Origin: CAXBNB01 sp040151475
GTDB lineage: Bacteria > Bacteroidota > Bacteroidia > Cytophagales > Cyclobacteriaceae
DNA: 9,090 nt
Direction: 5' to 3'
Assembly: GCF_040151475.1 (NCBI RefSeq)
Contig: NZ_JBDKWG010000023.1
Coordinates: 1 to 9,090, forward strand
Position numbers and translations under genes: made by a program
Shown here: positions 1-5,337 of the stretch, one piece after another
Numbering within the stretch: position 1 is the first letter of the stretch
Layout of the letters: the number at the start of each line of letters is the position of its first letter
The notes under the pieces: model-generated
What the model saw: the letters and a program-made list of their open reading frames with translations, nothing else
The model's database searches: none
Told to the model about the DNA's origin: nothing

Positions 1-141
1 TAGGTACTTGTTCACATGCTTTTTCAATGATTGTTTTACTTTTTTTTCATAACTTCAATTCTTATTTTGTGAACTCCGAAGTTAGAAGTTCTTTGGCATT
101 CCCCGAAGGGCTTCCGACGAAGGAGGTTCGTTCAACAACGG
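1..141 (-). repeat. Left copy of a perfect 141-bp terminal inverted repeat
   Basis: Every base from 1 to 141 is the exact complement of its mirror position (position i pairs with 9091-i). The match breaks at 142, where c faces c at 8949. Read on the minus strand, this copy carries the same sequence that forms the tail of the outer-membrane protein at the right end, but here it is not joined to a barrel gene. It contains a three-unit heptamer tract at 71-91 and a stretch of small imperfect palindromes around 91-125. This is most simply a dispersed repeat at which the contig ended. Its true full length is unknown because both copies run off the window. Confidence 0.95.
71..91 (+). repeat. Degenerate heptamer tract, three units (GAANTNN type)
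   Basis: Three consecutive 7-bp units can be read: GAACTCC, GAAGTTA and GAAGTTC. It lies inside the left terminal repeat and so recurs in mirror image at 9000-9020. Similar 7-bp-period tracts of different sequence occur at 5200-5220 and 5310-5337, which suggests a genome-wide class of heptamer repeats rather than a one-off. Confidence 0.55.
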
Positions 142-416
142 CTAAGAAAATGCCTGATCGATATGGAAAAACCAATTATTTGAAAAGTGCTTAACTATTT
201 GTCCAGTTTTTTTGTTGCAAATCCAGGCAGATACTTATTCCAAAACTCGCACGTTTCTTAGCTGCGGCACATTAAAACTGAACCGGATTACCTAATCTGA
301 CAACAAAAAAGAGGTCTAGGAGGTCAACAAATTCTAACTGAATATATATCCTGAATAAAACTTATTAAAAAGCTATTTTTTTGCTATAATCGCCGAAACA
401 TTCATTTTCAACCATT
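142..416. other. Gene-free stretch with a possible small element at its left side
   Basis: Neither strand shows a convincing coding region; only short open stretches broken by stops occur (for example on the minus strand between about 145 and 265). A 9-bp inverted pair, GCTAAGAAA at 141-149 and TTTCTTAGC at 254-262, brackets about 120 bp. It starts at the base where the terminal repeat ends, so this part may belong to a dispersed element. The remainder up to 416 is AT-rich and presumably holds the promoter of the membrane-protein gene at 417. A TATAAT at 385-390 is present, but no matching upstream box or clear Bacteroidota TAnnTTTG motif was found. Confidence 0.4.
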
Positions 417-1094
417 ATGGGAAAAATTATCAAGCCTTCTTATCCGATTGAAATAAGTATCGGGCTTCTTATATTGATTTTTGCTTTGTCATTCTTTTTA
501 TCAGGTCAAATTTTTGCAATCCCCAGAGCCGATTTACAAGGAGATTACAGCGTCTATTTTGGAATGTTTCTGGCAAGCTTGGCAGTCCTTATTATGGTGC
601 TGATTCTGTGGGAGGAACTATTATTCCCTGTTGCAGTTGACTTGCAAAAAGAAGAAGTGATTTTCAGAAATCATCGAACCAAATTAAAAATACAAGCATT
701 TATCTATCTCAGCATACCTGCCATTTTTGGATTTATTTATCTTAATTATCAAATCCATGAAATTCGTTTTTATATATGGGCTGCCATATGTGTTCTTGTT
801 CCGGTTGTTGGAAAACTGGTCTCAGGCATCAATAACTACAATGATTTTTTGAAACTGACTTCTGATGTGATAGAATACAAAAACAATAAAAAGGAAGGAG
901 CTTTTGAAATCAAAAATATTCAGCAGATCACTCCGATTAAAGATGAAAGAGATGTCTTGTATAAGGTACAACTATCACTAGCCAATGATAGCCAGGTAAC
1001 TATAGATTTGGATGAAATGGAGTTGGAAGCATTCTACGACTCTATTGAAAAATATATTACCGATAATTACCAGAGCCTGATCAAAGGAGTTTAA
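417..1094 (+). CDS. Four-helix membrane protein with C-terminal PH-like cytoplasmic domain, function unknown
   Basis: This 225-residue inner-membrane protein has no recognised catalytic motif. Four hydrophobic segments lie at about residues 13-35, 48-72, 93-111 and 117-137. After them comes a soluble domain (about 142-220) of alternating short strands and turns, ending in a helix containing MELEAFYDSIEKYI. That pattern resembles the bacterial PH-like domains seen behind membrane helices in small Bacteroidota proteins, but the resemblance is a judgement of pattern only. The ATG at 417 is the first in frame and sits directly before a charged N-terminus (MGKIIK) and the first helix. No clear ribosome binding site precedes it, as is usual in this phylum. 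It is convergent with the NRDE gene, with 12 bp between the two stop codons, so it is probably transcribed alone. Confidence 0.75.
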   Translation: MGKIIKPSYPIEISIGLLILIFALSFFLSGQIFAIPRADLQGDYSVYFGMFLASLAVLIMVLILWEELLFPVAVDLQKEEVIFRNHRTKLKIQAFIYLSIPAIFGFIYLNYQIHEIRFYIWAAICVLVPVVGKLVSGINNYNDFLKLTSDVIEYKNNKKEGAFEIKNIQQITPIKDERDVLYKVQLSLANDSQVTIDLDEMELEAFYDSIEKYITDNYQSLIKGV

Positions 1095-1106
1095 GATTGA
1101 CAAAAT

Positions 1107-1874
1107 TTAACCAACACTAAACTCAATCCTTTCCAGGTTCTCTTCCTGCACACTACCAACAGCATACGTCTTCTCTATGAACACTCCGTCACCGTTTTGC
1201 TCTGTATAAATGAGTGTTGAGCAGCGTGTGCCATACTTTTCTGTTTTGATAAACAATGGTGACAGTGCCCGTTCCCACTCAAGCGGTATGCCTGTTTTGG
1301 GAAGTGATGTGTCATCTGCTATTTCAGTATCCGTAAGGATTTCGAAAAGTCTGTTCTCAGAAACATCATCTTCTGAAATCGCTTTTATCAAAGCATTTCT
1401 TCCTTTTTTTAATTTCGGCCAGTTTTGCTGAAAGAAACCATTGCTCAACCCATAATTTCCCGGTTTAAGTTCCGTAATTTGATGGTTTACATTGTTGTAG
1501 TAAAACATGTTATCAGAATCACCAACCAATAGGTTGAATCCGTTGTAATGAATACCGGAGTTTTTCACCTTTCTCAAATAGGCTTCAGGAGCATCTTTAG
1601 ATAGTAAATAATTTACAGTAAGCTGGCCTCTGGAGCGAGCCTTGGAGTCAATATTTTGAGGATCACGATAATTCGTAATAGCAGCAATTCTTCCATATTT
1701 TCCTATTCCAATCCAGGTACCTCCCGCTTGCAAATCTTTCCCTGCCAAAATATTAGGATGGTCCTTCCAATAAGCAGCCTTGGCAGTCGGCCTCTCGTAA
1801 AATTCATCACGATTTGCCGCAAGAACCAAATTATACTTTGGGTGTGTTTTCCACGAAAATAATATCAGACACAT
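1107..1874 (-). CDS. NRDE / TANGO2-family protein
   Basis: The 255-residue protein shows the hallmarks of the NRDE (TANGO2, formerly DUF833) family along its full length. These are an N-terminal MC followed by a strand, the name-giving Asn-Arg-Asp-Glu at 21-24 in AANRDEFYERP, GGTWIGI at 51-57, TNYRDP at 67-72, SRGQL at 81-85, YGLSNG at 141-146 and YGTRCSTLI at 214-222. The family is usually placed with Ntn-hydrolase-like folds, where Cys2 would be the candidate nucleophile. Biochemical function in bacteria is unproven; eukaryotic relatives are linked to Golgi and mitochondrial lipid or heme handling. There is no signal peptide or membrane helix, so it is probably cytoplasmic. The ATG at 1874 places the conserved MC at the very N-terminus, which supports this start. 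The length is normal for the family. It is monocistronic by layout: convergent with the gene to its left and about 115 bp from the gene upstream. Confidence 0.93.
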   Translation of the reverse strand: MCLILFSWKTHPKYNLVLAANRDEFYERPTAKAAYWKDHPNILAGKDLQAGGTWIGIGKYGRIAAITNYRDPQNIDSKARSRGQLTVNYLLSKDAPEAYLRKVKNSGIHYNGFNLLVGDSDNMFYYNNVNHQITELKPGNYGLSNGFFQQNWPKLKKGRNALIKAISEDDVSENRLFEILTDTEIADDTSLPKTGIPLEWERALSPLFIKTEKYGTRCSTLIYTEQNGDGVFIEKTYAVGSVQEENLERIEFSVG

Positions 1875-1989
1875 AGTAATTTGTAAAGGAATATCAACCG
1901 CAAATGTGGTAAAATGGTTGCAATTATTTTAATGAATTAGACAAATTCAACATTGTCAGTTGATTAACAATATAGGGTAAGAGTTTATA

Positions 1990-2979
1990 TTAAAAACCAG
2001 ATCGAAAATATTCCATAACAATACTATTATCTTCTATACTGAATTGATGCAGGCTGATTAATGTCACCACAAATTTCTCTATTTTGTTTTCCAGCCTTAC
2101 CCAATTGCTCGTCTCCAATTCCACCAGATGGTTGTCCCCCTTTGCTGCATCAATCACCCAATGATTGAACCGATGGCTGGATGGATCATACTTGAGTAGG
2201 TTTTTCATAAACAATTTATCCTGCTTGAAAAACTGTAACTCCAAGGTATAAGGAAACAATTCTATGACCTGACATACAGACCCATCTACTCCCAGATAGC
2301 TTCCGGGCAAAGTGTTGAAAATAAGGTTGGTGTTTTGCAAAGAATCGGATGTGGGATATATCCTTGATGCCATGTCAATAGCCATCATAAAATATCTTTT
2401 GCAATCCTCTGCCAAGGCGTACAAGCTACTATCGGATTCAGGAAAAGAAATCTGAAGAAAATATTCGTCGGATGATGCTTTGCCATTATACGATTTCCTG
2501 ATCTTTTTTTCATTCCCTATCACATTCACCTTCACCACTTTCCCCTTTGGAATCCTTCCATCACCTTGCTCAACTTTTTCTATCCTTACCGAACGCATGT
2601 CCAGTTCTGTCAACAGCACTTTCCTGTCGTAATACACATTCTTGCTTGCTCCATTTGGAATGTCAGAAGAAGAATTCTTGATGTTTATTTCGTTTGACCC
2701 GACATCAAAAAACAACTTGTTGTTCCACCATTCTCCTGTGGATTTGTTTTGGTAGCTGTAGCTCAATCGATTTTCTAACCACTCGATCGCTTCTTTCATT
2801 TTTCCTTCGTCCTGTATAGTAGCCTGAGTAAATCCGGATGATACTGAAGCAACTGACAGTACAAAAAGTATTAAGATGTTTTTCTTAAAAATAAGAGAAT
2901 AGAAATACCTTCTCAATAAGTCATTGATGGCCAAATATTTTTCAGAAGTCAGGTTAATTTGGTGATGGTATTTACTCAA
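1990..2979 (-). CDS. Exported protein of unknown function, coupled to the HD-PycTM gene
   Basis: I do not recognise this protein. A Sec-type signal sequence is visible at about residues 32-54 of the 329-residue reading: two lysines, the hydrophobic run NILILFVLSVASV, then SSGFTQA. The mature part is mixed polar alpha/beta, rich in aromatic residues, without cysteine pairs or known catalytic motifs. A WLENRLSYSYQNKSTGEWW stretch opens it. No ATG occurs before residue 61, which lies after the signal. The chosen start is a TTG at 2977-2979 that overlaps the upstream TGA stop by 4 nt (TTGA), a layout typical of translational coupling. It would give an unusually long 31-residue n-region. An alternative TTG at 2914-2916 would give a normal-length signal peptide. 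The product is probably periplasmic or surface-located. Confidence 0.7.
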   Translation of the reverse strand: MSKYHHQINLTSEKYLAINDLLRRYFYSLIFKKNILILFVLSVASVSSGFTQATIQDEGKMKEAIEWLENRLSYSYQNKSTGEWWNNKLFFDVGSNEINIKNSSSDIPNGASKNVYYDRKVLLTELDMRSVRIEKVEQGDGRIPKGKVVKVNVIGNEKKIRKSYNGKASSDEYFLQISFPESDSSLYALAEDCKRYFMMAIDMASRIYPTSDSLQNTNLIFNTLPGSYLGVDGSVCQVIELFPYTLELQFFKQDKLFMKNLLKYDPSSHRFNHWVIDAAKGDNHLVELETSNWVRLENKIEKFVVTLISLHQFSIEDNSIVMEYFRSGF

Positions 2980-4166
2980 TAGGAATATTGGCTTTTCAGG
3001 AATACTTCTGCCAAAATAAAAGAAAGGACAGCAAAGACAAAACCGAACATAAAGAAGGTATAAGCTATTCGAAGCATTTTATATTTTTTGCCCAACACAG
3101 CACCCAGAAAATAAATATCCCTGATCAGGCTGCTATAGACATAGTCAGGATCTTTTATCATTTCTTTCATCCCCCATTCATAGTCTTGCAAACTCATGCT
3201 ATGGAAATTTCCAAAAAACAGAAGGTTGGTTTTTTTGTTGAGAATGTCTTGACGGGTAAACCTTCCTTCACTTACATTGGGCCTGGTAGCCAATATAGCA
3301 AAAACGATAGTAGTCAGACAAACAACAGTCATAATCATAGTTGGTGCTATCAGGTGAGGGTATTCTTCAAGTTTTCTTATCAGTACCGAGACTATTACCG
3401 ATAAAATTATAGAGTTGATTGAAATCATAATGTTGGCCTTGTTATCAGCCATATTACTCAAGTCCAGGTGGTTTTTTGAAGTAAGACGAAACATCGTTTC
3501 CACTCCTCTTCCGGTTTTTTGAGTTTTTCCTTCTGAATGCTCAGGATTTTTCACTTTTTTTTTCTTGTATTGTTTCAATTTGTCTTTTGCCAACTCCAGA
3601 TTTTTGGTTTTCCCTTTGGCATAGTTTTCCTTGGCATATTCAGTGAAATATTCTTGTTTTTCAAAAAAATCGAGGTTCATACTCCACCACAACTTATTGG
3701 AAAGCTCCAGTCCTTTAGAAAACGCCAACTCCTCTTTTAATTTCTCTGCCTTATCACAATATTCGCTGGAAGATAAGTGAATCAAATCCGCATCGCATAA
3801 CACCTCTTCTAGCAAATTCTTCGGACTTTGTGGCATTTTTGTGGCCATGATACATCCTATTACCTGCCGGGTTTTCTCTTCCGGAAAATCATGTTCTGTG
3901 AGAAATTTTACAGCTAAATCTGTCCCTACTTTTTCATGTTCATCCATCGACTCACAATAGCCCAGGTCGTGAAACCATGCAGCTATCACAACCACTTCTA
4001 ATTCGGCATCACTCAGCCCACTTCCTTCCCCAATTTCCTTTGCGGCATTTACCACATCTTTGGTGTGTTCCAAAGAATGATATACAAATTCCTTAGGCAA
4101 TTTCTCATTCAGAATTTTTTGCGCATATTTTGCTGTTTCCTGAAGGATGGCAGATTCCTCTATCAT
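2976..4166 (-). CDS. HD-domain phosphohydrolase fused to a Pycsar-effector (PycTM) membrane domain
   Basis: Starting at the ATG at 4166 gives 396 residues; a TTG 12 bp upstream (4178) would add four. Residue numbers here count from the TTG. The N-terminal half is an HD metal-dependent phosphohydrolase: His34/His38 in YHSLEH, His70-Asp71 in WFHDLGY, and CDADLIHL around 128-135. A charged helix and a lysine-rich linker (about 140-225) follow. Next comes LSNMADNKANIMISIN at 240-255, the signature of the PycTM effector domain (formerly DUF5706). Membrane helices are visible at about 249-267, 275-298 and 368-394. In Pycsar immunity, PycTM proteins sense cCMP or cUMP made by a phage-activated cyclase and damage the inner membrane. 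HD domains hydrolyse nucleotides or phosphodiesters, so this fusion could combine signal breakdown with signal response. No cyclase gene is in the window. It heads a two-gene minus-strand unit. The domain call is firm; the cellular role is inferred. Confidence 0.88.
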   Translation of the reverse strand: MIEESAILQETAKYAQKILNEKLPKEFVYHSLEHTKDVVNAAKEIGEGSGLSDAELEVVVIAAWFHDLGYCESMDEHEKVGTDLAVKFLTEHDFPEEKTRQVIGCIMATKMPQSPKNLLEEVLCDADLIHLSSSEYCDKAEKLKEELAFSKGLELSNKLWWSMNLDFFEKQEYFTEYAKENYAKGKTKNLELAKDKLKQYKKKKVKNPEHSEGKTQKTGRGVETMFRLTSKNHLDLSNMADNKANIMISINSIILSVIVSVLIRKLEEYPHLIAPTMIMTVVCLTTIVFAILATRPNVSEGRFTRQDILNKKTNLLFFGNFHSMSLQDYEWGMKEMIKDPDYVYSSLIRDIYFLGAVLGKKYKMLRIAYTFFMFGFVFAVLSFILAEVFLKSQYSY

Positions 4167-4239
4167 GTCTGTTATCAATAAATGAACAAGTTAATAAATA
4201 TAGAGTTAAACAATAACTAAATTTATTTCCAACTAAAAT

Positions 4240-4264
4240 ATGATACTCTCGTGAATAGTATCAT
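4240..4264. promoter_or_regulatory. 8-bp perfect inverted repeat in the divergent intergenic region
   Basis: ATGATACT at 4240-4247 is matched by AGTATCAT at 4257-4264 across a 9-bp spacer, giving a dyad of 25 bp. It lies between the divergent HD-PycTM gene (start 4166) and the lipoprotein gene (likely start 4296), 32 bp before the latter. It could be an operator for a dimeric regulator or a hairpin in the lipoprotein mRNA leader. A GTG at 4251 falls in its spacer, which argues against that GTG being the real start codon. The rest of 4167-4295 is AT-rich and must hold promoters for both directions, but no consensus box stands out. Confidence 0.45.
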
Positions 4265-4295
4265 TCATACAAAACCGTATATTTTGATTGCTATT

Positions 4296-5195
4296 ATGCG
4301 TATCTTAATTTTATTTATAGTTTTATTAGGAACGGTAATCACATCAGCTTGTGACCCCCCCAAACGGGTCACTGCCGACAAGCTATTTTTGGTTACTCAT
4401 GACAGCCTCCACCATTACAATCTCAAGGAGTACAAACAAAAGTTTTTTCTCCCTTATGCGTTAGAAGAAATTTCCGGATTATCCTATGTAAAACATGGCG
4501 TCTTAGCCTGCATACAAGACGAAGATGGGAAACTTTTTTTGTACGATTATATCAACAAAGAAATAAGCTTGTCCTTAAGGTTTTGGGATTCAGGCGACTA
4601 TGAAGGTGTTGAAATCATGGGAGATTCTGCTTATGTAGTAAACAGCAAAGGGTATCTTTTGATTTTCAATTATGAAGGAAAAGAAGGTAATTTGAATACC
4701 AGAAAGGTCAATACTCCCCTGGGGAAGAAAAATGACATAGAAGGGCTGTGTTATGACAAAGCCACAAACAGCCTCGTCATGGTTTGTAAAGGAGATTCGG
4801 ATATTGACAAGAAAAAAATAAGCGGTCAGGCACTCTATCAATATAATCTGGATAAACATGAATTTGTAAAAGAACCTTTATTCTCAGTGTCTAAAAAAGA
4901 CATCAAAGAATTTTTAGAAACCCATAAAGACAATGCTTACGAAGAAAAAAGAATTAATTTTCATCCCTCAGGTATTGCCTTGCACCCTATAGATGGCAAT
5001 TATTATATCATTGCTTCAACGGGAAAATTGATGATAGTAGTTAGTCGTGAAGGTAAAATTCATGCGAGTTATCCAATATCTCCTGGTATATTAGGACAGC
5101 CGGAAGGCATTTGCTTTGCACCAAATGGAGACCTGTTTATTTCCAGTGAAGGAGAAGGAGACAAAGGATATATTTTGAGGTTTGAAATGAAATGA
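4296..5195 (+). CDS. SdiA-regulated-like beta-propeller lipoprotein
   Basis: The ATG at 4296 gives 299 residues beginning MRILILFIVLLGTVITSAC, a clean lipoprotein signal with the candidate lipidated cysteine at residue 19. An in-frame GTG at 4251 would add 15 residues ahead of it and is less likely. The rest consists of repeating beta-sheet blades with recurrent EG/PSG motifs: DYEGVEIMGDSAYVV, NDIEGLCYDKATNSLVMVCKG, HPSGIALHPIDGNYYIIAS and QPEGICFAPNGDLFISSEGE. This pattern fits the SdiA-regulated / esterase-phytase-like propeller group. No enzyme activity can be assigned from the sequence. It is probably anchored in the outer membrane or facing the periplasm. The next gene starts 48-126 bp downstream on the same strand, depending on start choice, so the two are probably cotranscribed and may act together at the envelope. 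Confidence 0.82.
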   Translation: MRILILFIVLLGTVITSACDPPKRVTADKLFLVTHDSLHHYNLKEYKQKFFLPYALEEISGLSYVKHGVLACIQDEDGKLFLYDYINKEISLSLRFWDSGDYEGVEIMGDSAYVVNSKGYLLIFNYEGKEGNLNTRKVNTPLGKKNDIEGLCYDKATNSLVMVCKGDSDIDKKKISGQALYQYNLDKHEFVKEPLFSVSKKDIKEFLETHKDNAYEEKRINFHPSGIALHPIDGNYYIIASTGKLMIVVSREGKIHASYPISPGILGQPEGICFAPNGDLFISSEGEGDKGYILRFEMK

Positions 5196-5199
5196 ATAT

Positions 5200-5220
5200 G
5201 TCGATAGTCAACAGACAACA
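5200..5220 (+). repeat. Degenerate heptamer tract, three units (GTCAACA type)
   Basis: Three 7-bp units in phase, GTCGATA, GTCAACA and GACAACA, lie in the gap between the lipoprotein and the outer-membrane protein gene. A small hairpin (CAACA-gcc-TGTTG, 5216-5228) overlaps the end of the tract. It is too weak and lacks a T-run, so it does not look like a terminator, and readthrough into the next gene is likely. The tract matches the style, though not the sequence, of the heptamers at 71-91 and 5310-5337. Confidence 0.5.
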
Positions 5221-5309
5221 GCCTGTTGCATAAATTATAAGGAATGAATATAAATGCCCTAACAAAGATAGGTTCAAACACTCTGGTACGGTTAACAAAA
5301 ATGTACCGT

Positions 5310-5337
5310 GGACTATGGACTATGGATTATGGACTAT
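5310..5337 (+). repeat. Four-unit GGACTAT heptamer repeat across the start of the outer-membrane protein gene
   Basis: The units are GGACTAT, GGACTAT, GGATTAT and GGACTAT, back to back. Each unit junction creates an ATG (5315, 5322, 5329), one in each reading frame; only 5322 is in frame with the gene that follows. Because seven is not a multiple of three, a change in unit number would put any start upstream of the tract (5244 or 5301) out of frame. Confidence 0.85.

Noticed and set aside
145..265. Minus-strand open fragments as the remnant of a transposase
   Set aside because: The fragments are short, cut by stops in all frames, and match no motif I can name.
385..390. TATAAT as the promoter of the first membrane-protein gene
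   Set aside because: No -35 partner lies at a suitable distance, and the phylum normally uses a TAnnTTTG-type -7 box.
1087..1124. GAGTTTA / TAAACTC inverted pair between the two convergent genes as a bidirectional terminator
   Set aside because: The stem is only 7 bp and AT-rich with a 24-bp loop, so a stable hairpin is unlikely.
3537..3740. Plus-strand open frame rich in Phe opposite the HD-PycTM gene
   Set aside because: It is a shadow of the lysine- and glutamate-rich coding strand and has no start context or motif of its own.
4251..4295. GTG start at 4251 for the lipoprotein gene
   Set aside because: It lies in the spacer of an inverted repeat and would put 15 extra residues before a complete lipoprotein signal that starts at the ATG at 4296.
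5216..5228. Hairpin CAACA-gcc-TGTTG as a terminator after the lipoprotein gene
   Set aside because: The 5-bp stem is not followed by a T-run, and it overlaps a heptamer tract that explains it.
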